Origin: Leptobrachium leishanense | Lineage: Eukaryota; Chordata; Amphibia; Anura; Megophryidae | DNA: 64,000 nt | Direction of reading: 5' to 3' | NCBI GenBank assembly: GCA_009667805.1 | Contig: CM019067.1 | Location: 68,342,997-68,406,996 of the forward strand | Shown here: in pieces, positions 45,428 to 57,304 of the stretch | Layout: each line of letters opens with the position of its first letter | Position numbering within the stretch: the stretch's first letter is position 1 | Notes under the pieces: generated by a model | Told to the model about the DNA's origin: nothing | Database searches by the model: none | What the model saw: only the letters and a program-made list of their open reading frames with translations | Translations under genes and position numbers: made by a program

Positions 45428-46345
45428 CGCAACCATCAATCACTCTCACCTTACAGTCCTCTCCTCCTGTTTCCAACCCCAACCCTCCCAGATTGTGAGT
45501 TCCTATGGGAATAGGGCCCTCATCTCCTCCTGTACTGTTTGTCAAATGTTGTTCAATGTATTGTAACCCTGTCTATACTGTGCTTATTGTACAGCGCTGC
45601 GGAATATGCTGGCGCTTTATAAATAAAGAATAATAATAATAATAATAAAAAATGGTTCCATTTTTTAATAATCAGCTACATTTAGAACCATACCCTTACA
45701 TATAGCACAAAATACAGACTATTTCCCAGCAGTAATCAAATACATACAGACATTTACAGGGCTATTCAGAGAGAGGTGAAAACCTTGAGAATTGCCAGGA
45801 AAATGAACAATCTAGACCAAATAGCCAATTAGGAAAGTGAGATAAATGGGAGAATTTTTCTGGTTTGTCTTTTTTGACCTACAGGGTAATTCAAAGAGAT
45901 TCGAAAAGTCACCGCACGTTCGGTGACTTTTCGTTCTCTTTAATTAGGTTAATTTTGCCGATCCCATTTCGGTGACCTTGCGGTGTATTCAGCAAGCACC
46001 ACAGGGTCCCCGAATTGCAGGGAAAGGCCGCCACGAACCCGACGAAAAGTAACCGCAAAACCCAGCGAATGCACGTCGAAAACCCGCAAAAACATCTGGA
46101 TTAACCCGTTGAAGACCACAAAAAAACCCGAGCAGGAGCCGATCACACGCAGCGAAGCCGCCGGAAAAAGCCGACACCGCAGACGAATGGAGTGAATACA
46201 TTAAAAAAACAGTTCACTTGAATGTTTGAAAGTGAAAACGCTGTTTGCAAAGAAACTACTGAGCGAAAATGTCTGAAATTTACATATGAGGTCCAAGGAA
46301 TGATAATAAATAAGGGCTGTTACAGAAAAAAAGAAGTAAACTTAA

Positions 46346-47574
46346 CCACTTCCATGCGGAGGACGCGCTCAGCGCGTCCTCCGCATGGCTCCTGCTGTGC
46401 GGAGGACGCGCTGAGTGCGTCCTCCCTTTGGGGTCAGCGTTCGGCCAGGTTCCGGCCGATCGCTGGTCCCCCCGGTGCGGACTGACATCCTCGATGTCAG
46501 CCCAGCATCCGGAACCGCCGCCGATGAAATTAGGTGTCATCGCGGCGGCGCGATGACACCTAATTCAGGCGCCCCCCTGCATGTGCGGAGGAGGCGCCTG
46601 AAAGGGAGGGGGGGAGGTCCTTCGGATCTCTCTCCCTCCCGATCGGCGGCGTTGCGGGGGTTAACCCAGGCGCCATTTGGAAGGGCACAGCCTGCCCTTC
46701 CAAATGGTACATGGCATTAACCCCTGGGGTGCCGGATCACGAATCGGCGCTGAAAAGCGCCGGTTCGTGATCCTTTCCCGGAGCTGGCCGACATCTTGGA
46801 TGTCGGCCAAGCCTCCGGGAACTCCCCCTGAGGACTGGCGTCATCGTGCATAGCACGATGACGCCAGTCCTAGAGTTAACCCCTAACTGCCACCAACGGT
46901 GGAGATAGGGAGTTCCAATGAACTCCCTATCTCCCGATCCGTGGCAGCTAGGGGTTAAAGTTTAGTTTAGAGCATGGCCGTTCCAACGATACCAAACACT
47001 ACAGTGAAAAAAGTTTTTAAAAAAAAATAAAAATTAAAAATAAAAAAAATATATATATATATTTTAAAAAAAATTATAAAAAAAAAATAAACATTTTTTT
47101 TTTCTTTTTTTTGGTTCGTTAATGCAGCAATATTGTTCCCATTTCAATTATAATGTGAACAATGATGCTGCACTAACGATTTTTGTATGCGGTGCGTTTG
47201 TTAAAAATCGTGTAATTTTCCCCAAAAAAAATGTAACGAGACCCCATCTCTAATTTTTTAACAAGCGCAACTCATACAAAATATAACCGCAATTGCTCGC
47301 ATGTTAAAATGGTGAAAAAAAAACACTTTACACATTGTAAATTATTGAAAATACATATTTTATTGCATTTTTTGTTATAATATACAGACAGGTCATGACG
47401 TATACATATAATAATGACATATTATGAATCTGCCGAGTCTGACGGAAAGAACGATATATAATATGTCTGGGTCATATACTAAAATAAGCCTTCAAAACAC
47501 GTTTAAACATGATGAGCAAAACCGGTAAAAATGACCTAAGCACAGAGGTGTGAAAAGCCTCAGCAGCGAAAGGG
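46346..47574. mobile_element. TTAA-flanked element with hairpin array
   Basis: TTAA at 46342-46345 and 47575-47578 bound it. The left side begins CCACTTCCATGCGGAGGACG; the right end, inverted, reads CCCTTTCGCTGCTGAGGC. TTAA duplication and a CCC-type end fit piggyBac-like or Kolobok-like non-autonomous elements. The left half is a hairpin array and the right half is AT-rich with no open frame. Confidence 0.8.
46352..46957. repeat. Array of about ten hairpins
   Basis: Inverted repeats: 46352-46388 (18-bp arms), 46401-46425, 46483-46499, 46528-46565 (17-bp arms), 46566-46600, 46673-46707 (15-bp arms), 46734-46773, 46785-46809, 46831-46871 (19-bp arms) and 46876-46957 (nested arms, TTAACCCCTA outermost). 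Several are separated by TTAACCC words at 46661, 46718 and 46876. Confidence 0.9.
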
Positions 47575-48077
47575 TTAAAAAAATAAATCGGACTTTTTTT
47601 AAAAAAAAATAATCAGGAAAAATGCTGAAAATATCCTAAATAATCTATAAATAAAGAGACTCTTTACTGCAGAATTTTATAATGAACGGTTTATTAGATA
47701 TTGAATTAAAACGGAATATTGTTATCATTGAAGCCTATGGGATTCGCCTGAATAAATCTGCCGCATGAAACCACCGAACATCAGGGTAATTCGGGAACCT
47801 TTCACTGCTGGTTTGTGTTCTCTGAATAGCCGAAGCAGTGCTTTTTTTATTGGGATTTCACTGCCCTCGAACAGGCACCGTATGTGCAGGCAATTTGCCA
47901 GGATTTGGCGTATTGCCTGCTCTCTGGATAGCCGAATGGCCAAGAAAAGTAACCAAACGCTGATTTACAGCGTTCGGTTACCTTTCTCAAGCAATTCGAA
48001 TCTCTTTGAATTACCCTGCTAGAATTTTTTATTCTCCAGTCATTCTCAAGGTTTTCACCTCTTTCTGAATAACCCTG

Positions 48078-48799
48078 AATTTCTATGTTCTTCAACAGGG
48101 GTCAAGTCCTACAAGGACGCTTGGGAACGCAGTTCTCTCACTAATTTAGCAAGAGGAACTTAGTTCCCATTTGGGTGATATATTGGGAAGCTGCAATACC
48201 TTTCTATAAAGACACAGTTTCATAAAACTGTTTAAATCCAGTAAAACCCTTAAATATAAGCACATTGGGATGGTATGAGATTGACGATTTCTCAGCGTTT
48301 GCCAGAGGAATGGCATTGCCATGCATAAAGAAGCACTGCAGCTGCTGCGCCTCCCAGTAATCTTTAAGACCGGAATGGACAGAAATCTTGGTTATTATTT
48401 TAGAACTTGCTCTTTGACTTGTAACAGATAAACTAGTCCTAAAAAGTGTAGTTTGTGATTAAAATGGTTGTGGTTGCTTATTCGTCTAAAATTAGGATGT
48501 GTCTGGGCACCTCTAGCTCACCCCTGTGCACCCGTATGGGCGGCATTGTGAATTTACTTTCTTGTTGTTGTTATAGAATGACAATATACTCATTAACACA
48601 TTCCCACAGATAGCTGCACAGCCTGTAAAAATGTCACTGGTACAAGAATCCTAAATATGCACACCTGTCGATTTTTGAGAAATGATGTAGGTCGGAAGCT
48701 ATGAGGTCAGCGAAGGGAATGAGGTGAAGAAGTTTATGACATTTGGCCACACACACACACTCACACACTCACTCACACACACACACACACTCACACACA

Positions 48800-48830
<31 letters not shown>

Positions 48831-49385
48831 CACTACAGTTGCTGATGGTGAATAGAAAACGATTTGCACAGTGAAAGAAAAAAATACGGGCTTTCCTTAA
48901 AAAAAATTACGTTTTATTTTCTTTGAAATGACACACTGAGCAATATTTTTTTCATCTTCCTGATCTTATTGAGTCAGTTTCTCCAAATTACACAATAGGA
49001 CAGTTTATGTGACTGTTTCACCCATCGGTACTATTTTCTTTTTTTTTTGCGTTCGCAGTTTATTGCACGTTTTGCTTTCATTTCCCTTTTACTGTCACTG
49101 GGCTTGTCTCTCAGGGGATTTTCTGCCTGTATCTCAGAGGTTTGTAAGGACACGCTTGTGATTGAATTCTGACACTTTTTACTGTTCTGAGTACTGACAG
49201 GAAACCAAAATGTCACAACACAAAGAATTTGCTCTTGCGGTGGGAGGTCATCGTCGCTGCCTCATGTAAGAAATACAGTTGACTTTCCTTGGCCTTAACA
49301 GTCTCCAACCATGGTGCTGTAAAACCTCCCAATATCCGATCCTGGTAACGACTTGCAGACTGTAATCCAGTATACAATATACTAA
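48078..49385. other. Non-coding, with CA microsatellite
   Basis: A (CA)n tract with CTCA interruptions fills about 48751-48836. Nothing else is recognised. Confidence 0.6.
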
Positions 49386-49708
49386 CAGGGTTATTCAAAG
49401 AGATCCGAATTGCTTGAGAAAGGTAACAGAACGCTGAAAATCAGCGTTCGGTTACCTTTCTTGGCCATTCAGCTATCCAGAGAGCAGGCAATTCACCAAA
49501 TCCTGGCGAATTGCCTGCACATACGGTGCCTGTTCAGTGCCTGTTCGAGGGCAGTGAAAACCCCATGAAAAAGCACTGCTTCAGCTATTCAGAGAACACA
49601 AACCAGCAGTGAAAAGTTCCCCTAATGCCCTGCCATTCGGTGGTTTAATTCGGCAGGTTTATTCAGGCGAATGCCATAGGCTTCAATGTTAAAAATATTC
49701 CCATTTTA

Positions 49709-51643
49709 TACATAGTTATACATAGTTATATAGGCTGAAAAAAGACATGCGTCCATCGGGTTCATCCTCTCCCACATAACCTACTGCTGTTGATCCAAAA
49801 GAAGGCAAAAAACCCAGTCTGAAATGCTCGCCAATATGCAACATACTGGGAAAAAATTCCTTCTTGACCCCAGAATGGCAGTCAGATTTCTCCTTGGATC
49901 AAGAAGTTTTTACCCACATATTAAATATTATAACCCTTAATATCCTGTGTCTGCAAGAAGTCATCCAGTCGTTTTTTAAAAGTCTGTAAGTCTCTGCCCC
50001 AACCACCTCAACAGGCAGAGAATTCCACAGCTTTATTGTTCTCACCGTAAAATAACCCTTCCTATGCTTTAAGCTAAATTTTCTTTCTTCCAGTCTAAAT
50101 GGATGACCCCTTGTCCTATGTATAGACCTGTTAATGAATAGGTTATCAGACAATGGTTGATAATGGCCCCGTATATATTTATATAAGGTTATCAGATCCC
50201 CTCTAAGGCGCCGTTTCTCTAAACTAAACAGGTTTAAGCTTGTTAGCCTTTCCTCTTAACTTAACCCTTCCATTCCCCTTATTAATTTAGTTGCCCGTCT
50301 CTGCACGTTTTCTAGCGCTATAATATCTTTTTTTAAGACAGGTGCCCAAAATTGCACGGCATATTCAAGGTGCGGCCTGACCATTGATTTATACAGGAGG
50401 CAAAATTATGTTTTCATCCCGAGAGTGAACTCCCCTTTTAATGCATGCCAGTACTTTGCTGGCCTTGGCGACTGCTGTTTGACATTGCACATTGTTACTT
50501 AGTTTGAAGTCTATGATTATTCCCAAATCCTTTTTCTGCTGTGATTTCCCTAACTCTGTACCATTTAGGGTATAAATTACTTGTGTGTTCTTCACTCCAA
50601 AGTGCATAACTTTGCATTTATCTAGATTAAATTTCATCTGCCATTTAAGTGCCCAGTCCCCAATCTATCTAAATCCCTCTGCAGCGAAGTAACATCCTGC
50701 TCACATTGTATTACTTTTCCTAGTTTTGTGTCATCTGCAAACACTGATACATGACTTTCAATGCCTATCTCAAGGTCATTTATAAATAAATTGAATAGAA
50801 TTGGTCCTATAACAGACCCCTGAGGGACACCACTTACCACTGGTGTCCATCTTGAAAATGTACCATTTATGACCACTCTCTGTACCATATCTTTTAGCCA
50901 GTTTTCTATCCAAGAACAAGTATTTTTATCTAGACCAATTTTTCTTAATTTAAATAGTAACCTCTTGTGTGGAACTGTGTCGAAAGCTTTGGCAAAATCC
51001 AAGTAAATCACATCCACTGCGACCCCCTGATCTATACTTCTACTTACTTCCTCATAGAAGGTAATTAGGTTAGTCTGACATGATCTGTGTTTCATGAAAC
51101 CATGCTGATTTTTGCCAATTACATTATACCTCCCAATAAATTCCTGAATATTATCCCTTAGTAACCCCTCAAATACTTTCCCAGCTACAGATGTTAAGCG
51201 CACAGGTCTATAAATCCCAGGCACACATTTTAAACCTTTCTTAAATATAGGGACCATGTCAGCTTTTCTCCAATCCTCTGGTACGATTCCTGAAAGAAAA
51301 GAATCTTGAAAGATTAAGAGCAGAGGTTTACATATTTCAACACATAGCTCCCTCAGTACTCGCGGGTGAATTCCATCTGGCCCTGGGGCTTTATTCACAT
51401 TCACATTGTTTAATTTCTGCAAAACCTTGTCCTGAGTCAACCAGTCACTTTGTATTAGTAAGTTTTTATTAATGAATTTCATGTCTCCTGTTATAGGTTT
51501 CTCTTTGATAAATACTGAAGAAAAATATTCATTCAAAATGTCTGCCTTATCCTGATCTTCAGTTAACAATAACACTGACTCAGATTTTAGTGAACCTACA
51601 TTTTCACTCTTGGGTTTTTTAGAATTTATGTACCTAAAGAATC
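49709..51643 (-). mobile_element. CR1-like LINE inside A6
   Basis: The plus strand starts TACATAGTTATACATAGTTA, the complement of a CR1-type repeated 3' end. The family A sequence CCATTTTA / TTTTAATTCAAT is interrupted, with TTTTA on both sides. Coding pieces lie on the minus strand. Confidence 0.8.
49899..51575 (-). pseudogene. CR1-like RT, broken by frameshifts
   Basis: Three frame pieces occur in order: 50634-51575 (313 codons), 50389-50637 and 49899-50153. The first holds NKAPGPDGIHPRVL, YRPVRLTSVAGKVFE, YLDFAKAFDTVPH, GVPQGSVIGPILFNLFINDL and the FADDTKLG catalytic box. The second holds KCKVMHFG and KDLGIIID, and the third RTRGHPFRLEERKF and TVRTIKLWNSLPVEVV. The endonuclease is missing. 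It is a different CR1 subfamily from the one at 22871. Confidence 0.85.
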
Positions 51644-52340
51644 TTTTAATTCAATATCTAATAAACCGTTCATTCTAAAATTCTGCAGTAAAGAGCCTCT
51701 TTATTTATAGATTTTTTAGGATATTTTAAGCATTTTTCTGAATTTTTGTATTTTTTTTTAAAAGTCCGATTTATTTTTTATTTTTAAGTTTACTTATTTT
51801 TTCTGTAACAGCCCTTTTTATTATCATTCCCTGGACCTCATATGTAAATTTAAGCCATTTTCGCTCAGTAGTTTCTTTGCAAACAGCGTTTCACTTTTCA
51901 AACATTCATACAAACTGTTTTCCTAATTTATTCACTTCACTCTGTCTGCGGTCTCGGCTTTCTCGGCTTTTTCCGGCGGCTTCACTGCGTGTGATCAGCT
52001 CCTGCTCGGGTTTTTCCGTGGTTTTCGGCAGGTTAATCCAGATGTTTTCTTGGTTTTCGGCGTGCATTCGGTGGGTTTTGCGGTTAGTTTTCGTCAGGTT
52101 TGCGGTAGCTTTTCCCTGCAATTCGGGGACCCTGTGGTGCTTGCTGAATACACCGCAGGGTCACCGAAATGGGATCAGCAAAAGGAACTGAATTGAAGAG
52201 AACGAAAAGTCACCGAACGTGCGGTGACTTTTCGAATCTCTTTGAATAACCCTGTATTCGCACCTCTATTCCTCAGACACTTTAGAATCATTCATTAACC
52301 ACCATTCTTTCATTGAAAGGACTGTGAATACAGTTTGAGG

Positions 52341-52341
<1 letters not shown>

Positions 52342-52371
<30 letters not shown>

Positions 52372-52372
52372 T
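52342..52372. repeat. TA microsatellite
   Basis: Uninterrupted TA repeat. Confidence 0.9.
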
Positions 52373-52378
52373 TATTTT

Positions 52379-52565
52379 TTTTAGAAAGGATTTTACCAGG
52401 AAGGATACATTGAGATTTCTCTCGTTTTCAAGTATGTGTTGGGTGGCGAGTTAGGTGTCTTGCCCAAGGACACTTACTGGAGAGGTGCTCATTGGGGTCG
52501 AGCCCATGTCTCCACAGGTTCTCTCCATGCAGAGCAGTGATGTTACCTCTACTCCACCCAGCCGG
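52379..52565 (-). repeat. LINE tail fragment, variant
   Basis: AGGATTTTACCAGGAAGGAT again, then a divergent continuation with TTGCCCAAGGACACTTACTG. Confidence 0.65.
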
Positions 52566-52828
52566 TACATACTATATATGGATCAAGTATGGTGAAACGA
52601 CGGTGAATACAATATTTAGGGAACTACAACCCTAGCTCTCTGTTCTTTACACATTAGTTTCTGCCGAAGTTATTTAGCGTTGATATCACTGTAGTTCTTA
52701 CCAGCTCTCTCAATTCTTTTTTGTAATATTCGGTAGCTTATTAGGATGTTGTCCCTTTGGGACAGAGATATTTACAGTTACAGCAGCATTTTCATACTAG
52801 GTTAATTTTGACAGCAAATTTTTATTTA
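52566..52828. other. Short gap
   Basis: Nothing recognised. Confidence 0.4.
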
Positions 52829-53622
52829 CAGGGTAATTCAAAGAGAATCGAAAACTCAGCGACGTTCGGTGACTTTTCGTTCTCCTCAATTCAGTTCGAT
52901 TTGGCGATCCCATTTCGGCGACCCTGTGGTGTATTCAGCAAGCACCACAGGGTCCCCAAATTGCAGGGAAAACTCACCGCAAACCCGTCAAACTCACCGC
53001 AAAACCCGGCGAATGTACACCGAAAACCCGCAAATACATCTGGATTAACCCTACCGAAAACACCGGAAAAACCTGAGCAGGAGCCGATCACAGCGCAGCC
53101 GCCGGAAAAAGCCGACACCGCAGGCGAATGGAGTGAAAAAAAACAGTTTTGCTTGAATGTTTGAAAAGTGAAACGCTGTTTGCAAAGTAACTACTGAGCG
53201 AAAATGTGTGAAATTTACATGTGAGGTCCAATGAATGATAATAAAAAGGGCTGTTACAGAAAGAAGAACAAACGTTTAAAGAAACATCAGAAAAAAAATT
53301 TTGGCAAAAAAAAATCACAAAAAATTCTTAAAATATCCCAAAAAATATAAATAGACTTTTTACTGGAGAATATTATAATGAACGGTTTATTAGATATTGA
53401 ATTAAAACGGGAATATTTTTAACATTGAAGCCTATGGGATTCGGCTAAATAAACCTGCCGAATTAAACCACCGAATGGCAGGGCAATTCGGCAACTTTTC
53501 ACTGCTGGGTTTTCCTCTCTGAATAGCCGAAGCATTGCTTCTCTATGGGGATTTCACTGCCCTCGAACAGGCAACGAACAGGCACCGTATGTGCAGGCAA
53601 TTCGCCAGGATTTTTGCTAATT
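52829..53622. mobile_element. Family A copy A7, right end lost
   Basis: CAGGGTAATTCAAAGAGAAT starts at 52829 after TTA. The interior follows the family until GGCAATTCGCCAGGAT, after which unrelated sequence begins. Confidence 0.85.
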
Positions 53623-53726
53623 TTCTAACCTTAGCTAGTATTATCTCCAGTGTCCTGCCTGCACGCCCCACATTGCATGCTTGGTTTTGCATCATATTAC
53701 TATGCAGGATAACCTTGTCACTTTAA

Positions 53727-53935
53727 CCTCCCTGGTGGTATTCCCGAGTGTGATTCGGGGTGAAATTTCACTACCGCGAACGGTAACCCCGAGCCACACT
53801 TGGGCTGGATGCATACTCACCTCCTCCTGGCTCCCTGGCTGTCCCCCGCAGTGTGATCGCGGCGAGTTGTTTCCTGGTAAGGCTCCCTGCGAGTCACACG
53901 ATGCAGGGGGCGGGACCAGGCAGTAAACTTAGAAA
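53727..53935. repeat. piggyBac-like MITE fragment
   Basis: CCTCCCTGGTGGTATTCCCG follows TTAA (53723-53726). GAGTGTGATTCGGGG pairs with CCCCGAGCCACACTT. It is related to the element at 62218-62620, and no right end is found. Confidence 0.65.
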
Positions 53936-55123
53936 AAAATTATAATACACTGTATAATCCAATGTGCAATGTTTATGAACTACAGGATAAGAAACAGACC
54001 ATACATCATCTCACCTTTGTTTTCAGACAGATTTCAGTGTTTTTTTGTTGTATTTTATTGAATATCATTTATTTCCATTATTTTGGATAATTATTTTTGG
54101 GATAATAAGTTATTATGTCGTGTTTCAAACTTTATCGGACTCAGTGTATTTACTATTTTTTTTATTTATTTATTAAGGATTTTACCAGTAAGGACTCTTG
54201 ATTGCACGGATTTCAGTGCGTGATTCCTAATTATTACAGGCTAAACCTTATCGAGCGATCACTCCTTAACCGGCCATATATATATATGGACTTAAACTTT
54301 AACTCCTTGACTACCAAATCACTGTCTCAACCAGTTTCATAATACCTGGGGATAGAACTCAAATAACTCACAACACGAGGTGCAAGATAGAATTCTATTG
54401 AAGGGCTACAATCAGAGACAAAGAATTTATCGCAAGCAGATCACACATCACACCACGGCACTTTTCAACGAATCATAGACAAACAGCTCACAGGTGGCAG
54501 TGATCATTATACAGAGGAAATCACATACAAGGCAATCATGAATATATTATAAAGATCGCATCACAGGTTTCCCAGAAGTGAGGTAACATCCAGTTTATGA
54601 AACTTAACCAGCCACTAGAGTTTCAGACACATATCTATGAGGTGGACTCATCTTTGCATAGAGGTGTGCAGAATTAAGTTAGCCACGCACACTGTAAATT
54701 CCTGCCAAGATCTCTGTACACATACTACACAGATAAGAGACAAGGCAAGTTAATCCCTTTCACATTTATTGTGTCCAGTTGGTCAGCAGTCCCAGCATAC
54801 TGTCAGTCATTGGCCAATTTAGTTCTGTGTTCCCACGCCACAGCCCTAGCATCCTTCATGTTTTATTATAAACCTAGTGTCTGTCCAGTCTAACTCTGCC
54901 AAATGTTGTGGTTGTTAAAGCCATCACCACGTTTCCAGCAGCCAACAAGGCCTCAACTGAGGTTGGAGCAGGTTAACTGGCACAACCAAGTCTAATTTTA
55001 CATCTAGGTCCAAGACCCAAACTCATTCAACCCAATCAGATTGAGCTTTCCAATAATGTTTAAAATCTGGCCATTTTGGAAATCATATTAACATTTGGTT
55101 GCAATTTCACTTCATTTAAAATC
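53936..55123. other. Non-coding, LINE tail scrap
   Basis: TTTATTTATTTATTAAGGAT at about 54160 is a scrap of the LINE tail. The rest is unrecognised. Confidence 0.5.
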
Positions 55124-55787
55124 GGGGTCAACAATCTTGGCCCTCCAGGTGTTTTGTAACTACATTTCCCATGAGTCTTCACCAACCTACATAATGGTGG
55201 AGCTGTCAGGTTCCAGCTTGCAGGGGTGAGGTTGTGACCCCAGGATGCAGTGATACAACTGAACCACTTGATCAGGTGAAAGTCAGATGCGGTTTATTTA
55301 AGCTAAAACAGTGTAACACATCAGATGGACGATGCCGGAAAGTCTCTTAGGGAAGTGCAGGGGGCAAGTACAACAAAAAGGGGGTTTTGTGGCACGGTTA
55401 CCGGCAGGGAATGTCCATAGGAAGTCCAGGAGGATAGCCAGGGGTCCGGTACACAAGATATCAATCAGAATGCTGGAGCTTCCTTCTAGACTGGTTGCTG
55501 ATACAGACTGAGCTGGGCCAACGGAATACAGAAGCTCTCTGGGTAGGGTGTGCGTCTGCTAAATAGGAGATTCGGGGCTGATTGCACACCTGCTGCTGCT
55601 GGAGAATCCAGCAAGGAAAGTCCAGCCGGGCATCACTTCAAATGCAAGACCTATACGGTCACTGTTTCTCGCCATGGCGATGGCGAGCTTTCCCTGTATT
55701 GCTGCGGGACACCAGGTAGGGGTCCTGACAGGAGCATTTTCTGAGATGTATCTCCAAAACATCTGGAAGGCCACGTTTGTTGACCCT
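55124..55787. mobile_element. Palindromic MITE, hAT-like, split
   Basis: GGGGTCAACAATCTTGGCCC and the facing GGCCACGTTTGTTGACCC form the ends. TCCAGGTGTTTTGTAACTAC and the facing TATCTCCAAAACATCTGGA continue the arms. A second element interrupts it at 55203-55731. Confidence 0.75.
55203..55731. mobile_element. CTGTCA-ended TIR element, TSD GAG
   Basis: CTGTCAGGTTCC begins at 55203 and GGGGTCCTGACAG ends at 55731; GAG lies on both sides. There is no open transposase frame. Confidence 0.8.
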
Positions 55788-56707
55788 TGAGTTAAATGAA
55801 TAACCTCTTAATTGTATGAACTTACGATGTTTTTAGAATCCTCTTTGTCACAAGATAAACAGGCCAATATTTAAATAATTCTTACTCAAGGACATTTCCC
55901 CTACATCTGCTCTTTTGGAGTCTCACAGAACATATAATGATGTTTGTTCCTGTTACAAAAAGGCAGCAAGGGAAAAAAATGTGAGAAACCAGTAAATGTT
56001 AACCCAACAAAACAACTGCGCATTGTCCTTCAAATGTTCCTTCACAGATGTTCCTGGCTGTCAGCAGCTGTTCTTCATTTCACGCATCTTACTGAACAAA
56101 TCAAGTGCAGTTTGGGCGACTCGTTTCTGAATTGTGCACAGCTATGGCATTATTCTTCGAAACCAATGGTATTCCAGCTCTTTATTAGCTATAACTCCTG
56201 TGATCATCCAGCAAATATCTATCATACAGACTGTGTGCATTAGCGTAAACTCGAGGAAATAATGGTGCAATATCTGAGCGCCACTCAATCAATATAAAAC
56301 GATACAAGTGATAAAAGTAAAATAGAAATGAAACGACTGCTGTTAAAAAGTGGGACTGTGGGTAATGGAACCAACATACACTACCAAACTTTCATAGAAA
56401 ATACCCTGATTATCAAAAATCAAAACAAGACCCTAGCGCAAACTTAAAACTTAAGTGCATAAAATTAATCTTGTTTGACACCAAACAAAATATATATTGT
56501 GCACAATACTGTTTACAAATTCTTACTGATGTGCCAGGCAATATGTAACATGAACCACAAACATATATGGAAATAGAAGCTTGTAAGATCCTCTTAATTG
56601 TTTCCATATATGTAATACAAAAATCAGAGAAAAGACATAATGGTGCAATATTGTATAGAAGGGGAAATAAGAATTGTAAATTACAAACTTACACAATTCA
56701 GAGCCTG
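55788..56707. other. Non-coding, one hairpin
   Basis: ACATATATGGAAA (about 56562) faces TTTCCATATATGT (about 56600). ATAATGGTGCAATAT occurs at about 56259 and 56637, a direct repeat that may bound an old insertion. Confidence 0.5.
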
Positions 56708-57298
56708 CATGATACTGGCTGCGTAATATTTCAAGAATTCGGCCATTTCTTACCACTGACACCACAAAGCAACTCATCCACACCCTTGTAATCTCCAGTC
56801 TTGACTATTGTAATAATCTTTTAGCTGGTCTCCCTCTCTCCCGCCTCTCCCCCTACAATCCAATCCATTCTGAATGCCTCTGCCAGGCTCATCCACCTCA
56901 CCCGCCACTCGGTCTCTGCTGCTCCTCTCTGCGAATCCCTTCACTGACTTCCATTCACTGCTGAATTAAATTCAAAATCCTTACCCTGACCCACAAAGTT
57001 CTCACTAACTCTGCTCCCCATTACCTGTCCTCACTAATCACCAAATACACCCCAGCCCGCTCCCTAAGGTCAAACAGTGACCTGCGCCTAGCTTCTCTCC
57101 ACATCACCTCTTCCCATGATAGACTGCAGGACTTCTCACGCGCAGCACCCATTCTCTGGCTCGCGCTCCCTCGTACGGTCAGACTTTCCCCTTGATTCTC
57201 TTCCTTCAAACGCTCCCTTAAGACTTTCCTATTTAGGGAAGCCTACCACCCGACTCACTGACGCAACCAGTCCATCACTCTCACCATGCAGTCCATAA
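56708..57298 (+). pseudogene. 5'-truncated L2 copy
   Basis: CTGCGTAATATTTCAAGAAT onward matches the last 180 codons of the L2 ORF at 44890-45427 with scattered differences and small indels. It breaks the frame and lacks the RT catalytic part. Confidence 0.9.
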
Positions 57299-57304
57299 CT
57301 TTCA

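Larger units (their letters stand above)
42236..45645 (+). mobile_element. L2 LINE, probably near full length
   Basis: A single long frame carries the complete endonuclease and RT of the L2 clade. It is followed by a short 3' UTR with GTACAGCGCTGCGGAATATG and an AATAAT-type tail ending near 45645. L2 3' ends at 21569, 38507 and 56708-57298 match it. Confidence 0.9.
45882..48018. mobile_element. Family A copy A5, TSD CTA
   Basis: CAGGGTAATTCAAAGAGATT at 45882 faces the end at 48018; CTA lies on both sides. The interior is split by a 1229-bp TTAA element. Confidence 0.9.
45757..48077. mobile_element. Family A-related outer element, split by A5
   Basis: CAGGGCTATTCAGAGAGAGG continues AAAACCTTGAGAAT on the left. 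CAAGGTTTTCACCTCTTTCT then GAATAACCCTG ends on the right. The arms pair well over about 36 bp. Between them only some 170 bp belong to this element; the rest is the inserted A5. The flanks do not match clearly. Confidence 0.8.
49386..52254. mobile_element. Family A copy A6, split by CR1
   Basis: CAGGGTTATTCAAAGAGATC starts at 49386 and TTTGAATAACCCTG ends at 52254. Flanks are TAA and TAT, the same imperfect pair as A2. Confidence 0.9.

Noticed and set aside
48751..48836. Array with regular spacing, possibly CRISPR-like
   Set aside because: It is a CA microsatellite with short interruptions. There are no spacers and the genome is eukaryotic.
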